Assembly (NCBI GenBank): GCA_900540295.1
Contig: UQFM01000069.1
Coordinates: 1 to 9,322, forward strand
Length of the DNA: 9,322 nt
Reading direction: 5' to 3'
DNA from: an uncultured Oscillospiraceae bacterium
GTDB lineage: Bacteria > Bacillota > Clostridia > Oscillospirales > Acutalibacteraceae
Shown: one piece after another, positions 1 through 6,642 of the stretch
Layout: each line of letters begins with the position of its first letter
How positions within the stretch are numbered: position 1 is the stretch's first letter
Notes under the pieces: model-generated
The model's input: the letters and a program-made list of their open reading frames with translations, nothing else
What the model was told of the DNA's origin: nothing
Database searches by the model: none
Translations under genes and position numbers: made by a program

Positions 1-24
1 GCGTCAGATGTGTATAAGAGACAG
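1..24 (+). other. Nextera read-1 adapter remnant (synthetic)
   Basis: Bases 1-5 (GCGTC) followed by the 19-base Tn5 mosaic end AGATGTGTATAAGAGACAG match the 3' end of the Illumina Nextera read-1 transposase adapter. This is library sequence left in the assembly, not genome. Biological sequence begins at base 25. Any reading frame that starts inside these bases, such as the GTG at 10, is artificial. Confidence 0.97.
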
Positions 25-225
25 GAGGAATATCGCTATAATACATTTTTATTGTTGATGTTCCTGCCGATTCTTGTCTCCATGCTGTTTTATTCTGAAA
101 CCTTTTATATGAATACGGGCGGTGCATTTTTGTTTTGGTCTTTCCTCGGTTACCTCATGCACGCATTGAATAAGTCTGCACCGCAGCCGAAGCTTCTTGC
201 AAAATTCACGGAGGCGAAGAGGTAA
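25..225 (+). CDS. C-terminal fragment of a polytopic membrane protein, probably polysaccharide-related
   Basis: This is an open frame with no start of its own. It enters from the trimmed contig edge, so only about the last 66 residues are present. They contain two hydrophobic stretches compatible with the last membrane helices (LLLMFLPILVSMLFY and FLFWSFLGYLMHAL), followed by a short basic cytoplasmic-looking tail ending EAKR. The stop (TAA, 223-225) shares its last base with the ATG of the glycosyltransferase gene, so the two are translationally coupled. A hydrophobic C-terminus ahead of a family 2 glycosyltransferase suggests an O-antigen ligase or polymerase (Wzy/WaaL-like) or another polysaccharide membrane protein. 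That assignment comes from context only; the fragment has no diagnostic motif. The missing N-terminus is a contig-edge effect, not a mutation. Confidence 0.6.
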   Translation, partial: EEYRYNTFLLLMFLPILVSMLFYSETFYMNTGGAFLFWSFLGYLMHALNKSAPQPKLLAKFTEAKR

Positions 226-1220
226 TGTGCAAAGTCAGTGTGATTGTACCGGTTTACAATGTGGAGGCATATCTGCCGCGGTGTATTGCATCTATTCAGG
301 AGCAAACAGAGTCAGATATCGAGATTATTTTGGTGGATGACGGTTCTCCCGATGCTTGCGGAGAGATTTGTGAGGAATTCGCTGAAAAGGATTGCCGTAT
401 TCGTGTAATTCACCAAGAAAACAGCGGACAGGGCGTTGCTCGCAACACAGGACTTTCTGTTGCAAACGGAGAATATATTTTATTTGTCGATTCAGATGAT
501 TGGATTGAGCCTGATTTAATTGAAATTGCGTATTCCTCTGCAAAGGAATTTCATGCTGAAATGCTTTTGTTTGATTTTCAGGCAGTGGATGCGCAAGACA
601 ATGTTGTGTACCGTTCTGCGCAAAAAGTGCCGAGCAATACATTGCTGTGCGCAAAAACAGATAAATCCTTTTTGTTGACTGATCCTTCACCGTGGAATAA
701 GTTGTTGAAACGAAGCTGGCTTTTAGAAAAACAATTTTCTTTTCCAAAGATGTATTATGAGGATTTGATTGCTTTTACTTGTTTGGATACTTCTGTGGAG
801 CGCGGTGTATACATCGGCGGAAAACCGCTTTACAATTATCTTTTGCGTTCCAATTCAACCCTGCGCAACGGCGATGCACAAAAAACAACAGAAAAACGCA
901 CAGCGGCAGTAAAAGCAATTTATGATTTCTATCAGGCGCATAATTTAACCGAAGTTTATCACTCCGAATTGGAATGGATTCTGCTTTATCACGGTTTTTT
1001 ACTGCCTGCACGTGAAATTTTAAATTTCACGTCGCAGCCGTTTCCTTATATCGATAAACTGCATGAGAATTTGAATTTGCGCTGTGAGAATCCGAGTAAA
1101 AACGTATATATAAAAACATTGCCTTCTAAAGAACAGTTGATTTTCCGTTTGTTATATAAGAAACGTTATTTTCTGATAAAACTTTTATGGAATTTGAATG
1201 CGGTTCTCAAAAAGGGTTAA
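225..1220 (+). CDS. Glycosyltransferase family 2 (GT-A fold)
   Basis: The 331-residue protein would transfer a sugar from a nucleotide-sugar donor to a growing surface glycan at the cytoplasmic face of the membrane. The N-terminal GT-A domain (about 1-200) is classic. It has the opening strand VSVIVPVYN (4-12), the donor-binding DD of VDDGS (D38, D39), the NSGQGVARNTG segment (66-76), and the metal-binding DSDD motif (D89, D91, D92). A WNK (157-159) and an ED pair (E179, D180) lie where this family places acceptor-site and catalytic-base residues. The remaining 130 or so residues are alpha-helical and basic at the end, with no clear membrane helix. The start overlaps the upstream stop as TAATG, so the gene belongs to that operon. 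Donor and acceptor sugars cannot be read from the sequence. The closest class is the capsule/exopolysaccharide EpsJ/WcaA-like transferases. Confidence 0.92.
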   Translation: MCKVSVIVPVYNVEAYLPRCIASIQEQTESDIEIILVDDGSPDACGEICEEFAEKDCRIRVIHQENSGQGVARNTGLSVANGEYILFVDSDDWIEPDLIEIAYSSAKEFHAEMLLFDFQAVDAQDNVVYRSAQKVPSNTLLCAKTDKSFLLTDPSPWNKLLKRSWLLEKQFSFPKMYYEDLIAFTCLDTSVERGVYIGGKPLYNYLLRSNSTLRNGDAQKTTEKRTAAVKAIYDFYQAHNLTEVYHSELEWILLYHGFLLPAREILNFTSQPFPYIDKLHENLNLRCENPSKNVYIKTLPSKEQLIFRLLYKKRYFLIKLLWNLNAVLKKG

Positions 1221-1277
1221 TCGGGAAAACTGTGTGTATCGGCTCGAATATATTCAAATTTGATTGGAGGAAATCTG

Positions 1278-3857
1278 ATGCAAATATTAAGCCTAAACGG
1301 AGCATGGAGCTTTCGCGAAGCTGAAAAAGGGGCGTGGAAAGCCGCAGAGGTGCCCGGTTGTAACTATTTAGACTTGCTTCGGCTGAAAGAGATTCCCGAT
1401 CCGTTTGACGGTACGAATGAAAAAGACGTTTATTGGGTCGCACAAACAGACTGGGAATATCAAAAAGAGTTTGACGTTCCGGCGGAGCTTTTCTCCTGTG
1501 ACCGTATTTGTTTGCAATGCAAAACACTGGATACCATTTGTGATGTGTATTTGAATGATACCTGTATCGGACACGGCGAAAATGCGCATTTGCAGTATCA
1601 ATTTGAAGTGAAATCGCTTTTGAAAGAAAGCGGCAATATTTTGCGTATTTTGTTTTATTCCCCTGTAAAATATGTGGAGAAAAAACAAGCTGTTGAGAAG
1701 TGTCCCCGCAATAACAACGGGCAGGACGGAATTCCGCATATCCGTAAGCCGCAGTGTCATTTCGGTTGGGACTGGGGTCCTGTATTGCCGCCCAGCGGCA
1801 TATCGGGGGATATTGCGCTTGTCGGATATGTATCGGCGCGTTTTACCGATGTGTGCATTTTGCAGAAGCATAGCGAAAATCAGGTGGATTTACAGCTTGC
1901 GGCAGAGGCGGAAGGATTTGCAACAGAAAAATCCCTCACATGCCGTTTTACGGTGCTGTCGCCCGACGGGGATGTATTGCATGACCATGCGTATCCGTTC
2001 AATGAAAAGGATACAAGTTCTGCATCTGTAACCATTCAAAATCCGCAGCTTTGGTGGACGCGCGACTTGTCGGACAGTGATACACAGCCGTTATATACCG
2101 TGCAGGCGGAATTACTTGCAGACGGCACAGCTGTAGATACCGTGACGAAAAAAATAGGTCTACGTACCATTGAGCTGAACCGTGCACGCGATGCATACGG
2201 CTCGAATTTCCAATTCAAGATTAATGGTGTACCGCTGTTTGCCAAAGGCGCCAACTGGATTCCGCCCGACAGTTTCGTCAATCGCTATACCGATGCACGC
2301 ATGGAATATGATTTGAACGCAATGAAATTTGCCAATATGAATTTTCTGCGTGTTTGGGGCGGCGGTTATTATGAAAGCGATGCGCTTTATGAAAAATGCG
2401 ACCGTGAGGGTATTTTAATTTGGCAGGATTTCTGTTTTGCGTGTCAGCCATATCCGTTTTTTGACGATGCCCTTTTGCAAAATGTGCAAAAAGAGGTTAC
2501 ATATAATGTGAAACGCTTGCGGCATCACGCGTGCCTTGCTATATGGAACGGCAATAACGAAATTGAAAGCATGTCGATTGCGTGGCGAAACCGATTCAAA
2601 TATGTAGAATGGACAGAAAAGTTTTTCTACCGTATTTTGCCTGATTGGCTGAAAACGCTGGACACACAGACGCCGTACATCCCCGGCAGTCCGTGCGGAA
2701 TAGAACACTTAAAGGGCTTTGACAGAGACAATGTCGGAGATACGCATTTATGGGCTGTATGGCACGGATTACAGCCGTTGACCTATTACCGCAAGCGTAT
2801 GACCCGTTTTTGCAGTGAATTCGGTTTTGAAAGCCTTCCCGATTTGAAAACGATTGAGACATTTGCTAAGCCGCAGGATTATGCACTCACAAGCGAAGTA
2901 TTTAACGCACACCAAAAGTGCAACAGCGGGAACATGAAAATGGCGTATTATATTACCTCCCGCTTCCGTTTGCCGAAGAAATTTGAGGATTATATTTACC
3001 TTTCTCAAATCTGCCAGGAGGAATGCGTGCGTGACGCCACAGAGCATTGGCGCAGAAACCGCGGCCGCTGTAACGGTTCGATTTGGTGGCAGTTAAATGA
3101 CTGCTGGCCTGTTTGTAGTTGGGCAAGTATAGACTACTACGGGAACTATAAAGCATTGCAATATACGGCTCGCCACTTTAATGCGCCTGTAACCGTTTCC
3201 TTGGAAGATACAAAAGAGGAGGTAAAAATCTTTTGTATCAACGATACACGCACTTCTGAGCAAAATTGCAGTGTGGAATATCGATTGGTTGATTTTAACG
3301 GTAAACAGCTGACATCGGGTGATTTCGGAATACAGACATTAAATGCATTAGAAAGCAGATGTGTCGGTACTTTGACCGTGGCAGAACTCCGAAAATTCGG
3401 TTCTCTGAAATCGGCAGTTTTGGTTGTGGAACTGAAACAGGAAGAGACCGTACAAAGCCGCAGAACCTTATTATTTGAAGCCGAGAAAAATCTGCGTTTG
3501 CCGAAAACCGATGTACATATGACGGTGAAAATTGAAAATACACAGGCAGTACTTTCGATTACTTCAGATAAATACACGCGGTTTTTGCAAATCCACTCCA
3601 AGTCAAATACAAACCCGTTTTCAGATAACTATTTCGACTTACTGCCCGGTGAAACGAAAATTATTACACAACAGGTGAAACCGTCTGCAACAGAACAAGA
3701 TATTTATGCTGATATTTCTTTCTTCAGCGCGGGCGATGTTGTACCGAAAGGCACTGCGTTTACGGATTTCTTAACAAAGATGCGTGTTCTGTTACAGCCT
3801 ATCAATTTAGGCAGTTACATGTATGACCATAAAATACCGACAGATTTGAAATTGTAA
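1278..3857 (+). CDS. Beta-mannosidase, glycoside hydrolase family 2
   Basis: The 859-residue enzyme is predicted to release terminal non-reducing beta-D-mannose (EC 3.2.1.25) from manno-oligosaccharides or N-glycan cores. ATG 1278 is chosen because GGAGG (1266-1270) lies seven bases upstream; an in-frame TTG at 1260 would lie ahead of that site. Domain order: an N-terminal jelly-roll sugar-binding domain (about 1-180), with the HFGWDWGP motif at 161-168 typical of beta-mannosidases; an immunoglobulin-like domain (about 190-290); a TIM barrel with RVWGGG (358-363); the acid/base E428 in WNGNNE; the nucleophile E514 in CSEFGF; WWQLND (603-608); and C-terminal beta domains. Its length fits the family. 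There is no signal peptide, so it acts in the cytoplasm on imported oligosaccharides. It starts 57 bases after the glycosyltransferase gene and is followed by a terminator. No mannoside transporter or mannan-utilisation partner is visible, so its substrate context is unknown. Confidence 0.95.
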   Translation: MQILSLNGAWSFREAEKGAWKAAEVPGCNYLDLLRLKEIPDPFDGTNEKDVYWVAQTDWEYQKEFDVPAELFSCDRICLQCKTLDTICDVYLNDTCIGHGENAHLQYQFEVKSLLKESGNILRILFYSPVKYVEKKQAVEKCPRNNNGQDGIPHIRKPQCHFGWDWGPVLPPSGISGDIALVGYVSARFTDVCILQKHSENQVDLQLAAEAEGFATEKSLTCRFTVLSPDGDVLHDHAYPFNEKDTSSASVTIQNPQLWWTRDLSDSDTQPLYTVQAELLADGTAVDTVTKKIGLRTIELNRARDAYGSNFQFKINGVPLFAKGANWIPPDSFVNRYTDARMEYDLNAMKFANMNFLRVWGGGYYESDALYEKCDREGILIWQDFCFACQPYPFFDDALLQNVQKEVTYNVKRLRHHACLAIWNGNNEIESMSIAWRNRFKYVEWTEKFFYRILPDWLKTLDTQTPYIPGSPCGIEHLKGFDRDNVGDTHLWAVWHGLQPLTYYRKRMTRFCSEFGFESLPDLKTIETFAKPQDYALTSEVFNAHQKCNSGNMKMAYYITSRFRLPKKFEDYIYLSQICQEECVRDATEHWRRNRGRCNGSIWWQLNDCWPVCSWASIDYYGNYKALQYTARHFNAPVTVSLEDTKEEVKIFCINDTRTSEQNCSVEYRLVDFNGKQLTSGDFGIQTLNALESRCVGTLTVAELRKFGSLKSAVLVVELKQEETVQSRRTLLFEAEKNLRLPKTDVHMTVKIENTQAVLSITSDKYTRFLQIHSKSNTNPFSDNYFDLLPGETKIITQQVKPSATEQDIYADISFFSAGDVVPKGTAFTDFLTKMRVLLQPINLGSYMYDHKIPTDLKL

Positions 3858-3862
3858 TTTGT

Positions 3863-3901
3863 AAAAAGATGACTTTCTTAAAAAGAGAGTCATCTTTTTT
3901 T
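3863..3901 (+). terminator. Intrinsic terminator after the beta-mannosidase gene
   Basis: A 15-bp stem (3863-3877 with 3885-3899, one G-U pair) encloses a 7-base loop. The descending arm runs into seven T residues (3895-3901). The left arm starts with five A residues, so it may also act weakly on the opposite strand. It lies six bases after the stop codon and separates the mannosidase transcript from the metal operon. Confidence 0.9.
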
Positions 3902-3933
3902 GCAATTTTGCAAATCTTTTTCATAACATAGTA

Positions 3934-3962
3934 TTGACAATTCATATGAACAGTGATAATAT
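3934..3962 (+). promoter_or_regulatory. Sigma-A-type promoter of the metal-resistance operon
   Basis: TTGACA (3934-3939) is a perfect -35 box. TAATAT (3957-3962), 17 bases downstream, is the best-spaced -10 box; the overlapping GATAAT (3955-3960) would leave a spacer of only 15. Transcription would start around 3968-3970, inside the inverted repeat described separately, which fits repression by an ArsR-family protein. Confidence 0.8.
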
Positions 3963-3983
3963 ATGAATATAGATTCATATGAA
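3940..3983 (+). promoter_or_regulatory. Probable ArsR/SmtB-family operator
   Basis: The inverted repeat ATATGAAT (3961-3968), four bases, ATTCATAT (3973-3980) contains TGAA-N6-TTCA, the spacing known for SmtB/CzrA-type zinc-sensor operators. It overlaps the -10 box and start site. The 10-bp palindrome TTCATATGAA also occurs twice, at 3941-3950 within the promoter spacer and at 3974-3983 overlapping the operator and ribosome binding site. Their centres are 33 bases apart, about three helical turns. I infer one main site and possibly an upstream accessory site. Confidence 0.72.
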
Positions 3984-3997
3984 AGGAGAATCATTTG

Positions 3998-4360
3998 ATG
4001 CATAAACACCCGCATGACCACGGTTCGGCATTAGATACGGTTCGGCAGGGGATGCCGAAAGATGAGCTGCTGTGCGATCTTGCCGATTTGTTTAAAATCT
4101 TCGGCGATACCACACGCATGAAAATTTTGTTTTCCTTATTTGAAGAGGAACTTTGTGTAAACGAAATTACACAATTGCTCGGAATGACTCAGTCGGCAAT
4201 CTCACATCAGCTAAAAGTGCTGAAGGATTCTAAGCTGATTGGGAATCGCCGTGAAGGCAAAACGATTATATATTTTTTAGCAGATGACCATGTTCGTTCC
4301 ATTGTCGGTCAAGGCTATGAACACATTACGGAGGAGAACCATCATGACGAAAACATTTAA
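3998..4360 (+). CDS. ArsR/SmtB-family zinc/cadmium-sensing repressor
   Basis: This 120-residue winged-helix protein is predicted to repress its own operon and release DNA when Zn(II) or Cd(II) binds. ATG 3998 follows AAGGAG (3983-3988) with a nine-base gap; a TTG three bases upstream is less likely. The DNA-recognition helix region is QSAISHQLKVLK (65-76). The alpha5 metal site matches D-x-H-x10-H-x2-E exactly (D96, H98, H109, E112), the SmtB-like tetrad that joins the two subunits. In helix alpha3 the ArsR/CadC C-x-C pair is absent: only C53 remains in ELCVNE, with E56 placed like the SmtB aspartate. The N-terminus is His-rich (H2, H4, H6, H8), so a second, SmtB-like alpha3N site is possible. 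The tail ends ENHHDENI. The gene overlaps the HMA gene by 17 bases. The zinc-type sensor and the ATPase's Zn/Cd signature support each other. Confidence 0.93.
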   Translation: MHKHPHDHGSALDTVRQGMPKDELLCDLADLFKIFGDTTRMKILFSLFEEELCVNEITQLLGMTQSAISHQLKVLKDSKLIGNRREGKTIIYFLADDHVRSIVGQGYEHITEENHHDENI

Positions 4361-4562
4361 ATTAGAAGAATTGGATTGCGCAAACTGCGCTGCAAAAATG
4401 GAAGATGCCATCAATAAGATGCCTGAAGTCGAATCCGCAACCGTCAGCTTTATGATGCAAAAACTGACAATCACTTGTGCGGATGAAATTACAAAAGATT
4501 TTATGAAACGTGTTGCAAAGGTTTGTAAAAAAATCGAACCCGACTGCCGAATTCTCTATTAA
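4344..4562 (+). CDS. Stand-alone HMA metal-binding protein
   Basis: The 72-residue protein is a single heavy-metal-associated (HMA, ferredoxin-like) domain. The metal-binding loop is LDCANC (C12, C15), and the DC-x-x-C form is common in Zn/Cd/Pb ATPase domains, whereas copper chaperones usually carry MxCxxC. Further cysteines are C45, C61 and C68. The start at 4344 is supported by GGAG (4333-4336) seven bases upstream; an in-frame ATG at 4284 would overlap the repressor gene by 77 bases without such a site. The gene overlaps the end of the repressor gene by 17 bases and stops 12 bases before the ATPase start, in the same frame. It most likely acts as the detached N-terminal metal-binding domain of that ATPase, either delivering metal or regulating the pump. 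A free cytosolic metal chaperone is the alternative. Confidence 0.88.
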   Translation: MTKTFKLEELDCANCAAKMEDAINKMPEVESATVSFMMQKLTITCADEITKDFMKRVAKVCKKIEPDCRILY

Positions 4563-4574
4563 GGTGGCGTTTGT

Positions 4575-6431
4575 ATGTCGAAAAAGCAAAAAAAGAATTT
4601 AATAAGGGTCATCAGCTCTGCCGTGTTGCTGGCTGTTATTTGGGCTTTGCCGTTGGAAGGCGTTTGGCGGCTTCTTGTGTTTTTGGTGCCGTATGCGGTA
4701 ATCGGATATGATGTTCTGTTTTCGGCTGTTCGAAACATTTTTCACGGGCAGATATTCGATGAAAATTTTCTGATGGCGATTGCGACTGTCGGCGCATTCT
4801 TTGTGGCAGATTATCCGGAAGCCGTTGCGGTCATGCTGTTTTATCAAATCGGTGAACTGTTCCAAAGCATCGCTGTCGGCAAAAGCCGAAAGTCGATTGC
4901 GGCTTTGATGGATATTCGGCCTGATTCTGCCAATGTTTTACGCAACGGAGAAACGGTTGCGGTTGCACCCGAAGAGGTAGAGGTCGGGGAAACAATTTTA
5001 ATAAAACCGGGTGAAAAAATCCCCTTAGATGCTGTTATTACAAGCGGAGAAACCGCAGTGAACAATGCCGCATTGACGGGAGAATCTTTGCCTGTGGAGT
5101 GCCGTGTCGGCGATACACTTATCAGCGGCAGTGTGAATTTGAACGGTGTTGTAGAAGCAAAGGTGCAGTCTGTATTTTCGGAAAGCACCGTATCAAAAAT
5201 ACTGAATTTGGTTGAAAATTCTGCTTCCAAAAAGGCGCGCAGTGAGAACTTTATTACCAGATTTGCCAAGTACTATACGCCGTGTGTGGTCATTGCGGCG
5301 GTCCTTTTAGCGGTTCTGCCGCCACTGGTACTCCAACAGAGCTTTTCTGTTTGGGTTGAACGTGCACTAACTTTCTTAGTCGTATCGTGTCCGTGTGCTT
5401 TGGTGATTTCCGTGCCGCTTTCTTTTTTCGGCGGTATCGGCGGCGCTTCAAAGGCAGGAATACTGATTAAAGGTGCGAACTATTTGGAAGCACTGTCGGC
5501 TGTCGATACGGTTGTGTTCGACAAAACAGGTACTTTAACCAAGGGTACATTTTCTGTGGCGTCATTGCATCCGCAGAACTGTTCGGAAGCTGAACTGTTG
5601 AAAACCGCTGCATTGGCAGAAAGCTATTCCAACCACCCGATTGGTATTTCCGTTGTAAAAGCTTACGGCGGTCCGCTTGACAAATCCGAAATTGCGGATA
5701 TACAGGAGATTGCAGGGCAGGGGATTCAGGCGAATATAGGCGGCAAAACAGTTTGTGCGGGCAACGGAAAGCTGATGGATTCTGTCGGCGTGCAGTGGGA
5801 ACGCAGTCAGGCTGTCGGTACAACGGTACATGTAGCGGTAGAGCATGTGTATTTTGGGTATATCGTTGTTGCGGACGAAATGAAACAAGATGCAAAATTC
5901 GCTGTAGATAAGCTAAAATCTGTCGGCGTGCAGAAAACGGTAATGCTGACAGGTGACTCGGAACAGGTGGGACGCGCAGTCGGTGAATCACTCGGAATAG
6001 ACGAAATTCACACGCAAATGCTGCCGGACGATAAGGTATCTGTCGTGGAAAGGCTTTTGCAGGAAAAGGACGACAAGCGCGCATTAGCGTTTGTCGGTGA
6101 CGGTATTAACGATGCACCCGTGCTCGCCCGTGCTGATGTCGGTATTGCGATGGGCGCACTCGGCAGTGACGCGGCAATCGAGGCGGCAGACATTGTGCTC
6201 ATGGATGATAAGCCGTCCAAAATTGCAAAGGCAATGGAAATCTCCAAGAAAACCATGCGTATTGTAAGACAAAATATTACTTTTGCACTGCTGGTAAAAG
6301 CTGTTGTACTGATTCTCGGTGCGGTAGGTCTTGCAGGTATGTGGCTTGCTGTGTTTGCAGATGTTGGGGTTATGGTCATCGCTGTGCTGAATGCTATGCG
6401 TGCATTGCGGATTGCAGTACCTAAAAATTAA
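4575..6431 (+). CDS. cadA: P1B-2-type Zn(II)/Cd(II)/Pb(II)-exporting ATPase (CadA/ZntA family)
   Basis: The 618-residue membrane pump uses ATP to expel soft divalent metals. AAGGTGG (4561-4567) precedes the ATG by seven bases. Helices TM1-TM4 occupy about residues 9-97. Key motifs, in order: TGES (168-171) in the actuator domain; the metal-passage motif CPC (272-274) in TM6; the phosphorylated aspartate D316 in DKTGTLTKG; the nucleotide-binding HP pair (H354-P355); GDGIND (508-513); K575 in TM7; and D596 in TM8 (ADVG). SCPC in TM6 with the TM7 lysine and TM8 aspartate is the Zn/Cd/Pb signature, distinct from copper pumps. The usual N-terminal HMA domain is missing; the protein starts with a short Lys-rich stretch directly before TM1. 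That domain is encoded by the preceding small gene in the same frame. Zinc and cadmium cannot be told apart from sequence, so the symbol is a family label. Confidence 0.95.
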   Translation: MSKKQKKNLIRVISSAVLLAVIWALPLEGVWRLLVFLVPYAVIGYDVLFSAVRNIFHGQIFDENFLMAIATVGAFFVADYPEAVAVMLFYQIGELFQSIAVGKSRKSIAALMDIRPDSANVLRNGETVAVAPEEVEVGETILIKPGEKIPLDAVITSGETAVNNAALTGESLPVECRVGDTLISGSVNLNGVVEAKVQSVFSESTVSKILNLVENSASKKARSENFITRFAKYYTPCVVIAAVLLAVLPPLVLQQSFSVWVERALTFLVVSCPCALVISVPLSFFGGIGGASKAGILIKGANYLEALSAVDTVVFDKTGTLTKGTFSVASLHPQNCSEAELLKTAALAESYSNHPIGISVVKAYGGPLDKSEIADIQEIAGQGIQANIGGKTVCAGNGKLMDSVGVQWERSQAVGTTVHVAVEHVYFGYIVVADEMKQDAKFAVDKLKSVGVQKTVMLTGDSEQVGRAVGESLGIDEIHTQMLPDDKVSVVERLLQEKDDKRALAFVGDGINDAPVLARADVGIAMGALGSDAAIEAADIVLMDDKPSKIAKAMEISKKTMRIVRQNITFALLVKAVVLILGAVGLAGMWLAVFADVGVMVIAVLNAMRALRIAVPKN

Positions 6432-6443
6432 TATTTATATGTA

Positions 6444-6483
6444 AAAGGGCAGGTGTGCTGAAATGATGGTTCACCTGCTCTTT
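6444..6483 (+). terminator. Hairpin terminator after the metal ATPase gene
   Basis: A 12-bp stem with one G-U pair (AAAGGGCAGGTG 6444-6455 with CACCTGCTCTTT 6472-6483) encloses a 16-base loop, 12 bases after the stop codon. The following bases (CATATT) are only weakly U-rich, so termination may be partial, although position and stem strength fit an operon end. Confidence 0.7.
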
Positions 6484-6531
6484 CATATTGAACAGATGGA
6501 GAAGACCTACAGTTTATAACGATATTTTGAA

Positions 6532-6545
6532 TTGTCAGTTGACAA
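6532..6545 (+). promoter_or_regulatory. Palindrome over the liv -35 box, candidate operator
   Basis: TTGTCA (6532-6537), GT, TGACAA (6540-6545) is a perfect 6-2-6 inverted repeat covering the -35 hexamer at 6539-6544. Binding there would block RNA polymerase, so it is a plausible repressor site. No regulator gene lies in the window. The -35 consensus itself supplies part of the symmetry, so chance is possible. Confidence 0.45.
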
Positions 6546-6567
6546 ATATCCCCTAAAAGTGTATACT
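6539..6567 (+). promoter_or_regulatory. Strong sigma-A-type promoter of the liv operon
   Basis: TTGACA (6539-6544) and TATACT (6562-6567) are separated by the optimal 17 bases, with only one departure from the two consensus hexamers. Transcription would start near 6574, giving a leader of about 70 bases before the binding-protein ATG at 6643. The strength fits the high demand for an abundant surface binding protein. Confidence 0.85.
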
Positions 6568-6586
6568 ATTTTTATTATTTTAGTAT

Positions 6587-6631
6587 CCAATATGCAGGAA
6601 TCGCTATATAATCCTGCAAATTATATATTGG
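6587..6631 (+). promoter_or_regulatory. Structured leader that could mask the binding-protein RBS
   Basis: CCAATAT (6587-6593) can pair with ATATTGG (6625-6631), and directly inside it GCAGGA (6594-6599) pairs with TCCTGC (6612-6617), leaving a 12-base loop and a 7-base one-sided bulge (6618-6624). The outer strand includes the first two G residues of the ribosome binding site GGGAGG (6630-6635). A translation-control role is inferred. It matches no riboswitch class or T-box that I recognise. Confidence 0.4.
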
Positions 6632-6642
6632 GAGGCATTTTT

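Noticed and set aside
10..24. GTG start giving a complete 71-residue membrane protein
   Set aside because: The start and first five codons lie in adapter sequence, so the gene is a fragment entering from the contig edge.
1246..1255. Palindrome GAATATATTC before the beta-mannosidase gene
   Set aside because: Only 10 bases, AT-rich, and not associated with a recognisable promoter.
1260..1277. Earlier TTG start for the beta-mannosidase
   Set aside because: It would place the GGAGG ribosome binding site inside the coding region; ATG 1278 is correctly spaced from it.
3061..3068. GCGGCCGC (NotI site) as a possible cloning scar
   Set aside because: It lies within a conserved, uninterrupted part of the beta-mannosidase reading frame; natural occurrence is adequate.
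3899..3914. Small inverted repeat TTTGCA-ATTT-TGCAAA after the mannosidase terminator
   Set aside because: It is short, AT-rich and partly made of the terminator's T tract; there is no reason to give it a function.
4284..4343. Earlier ATG for the HMA protein
   Set aside because: The added 20 residues match no part of the HMA domain and translate the repressor gene in another frame; ATG 4344 has its own GGAG.
5467..6084. Long antisense open frame (205 codons) opposite the ATPase gene, with several others on the minus strand
   Set aside because: They mirror strongly conserved plus-strand genes, encode compositionally odd proteins without motifs, and lack ribosome binding sites or operon context.
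6532..6642. Earlier start for the substrate-binding protein
   Set aside because: It would translate the -35/-10 promoter region and bury the lipoprotein signal peptide internally.
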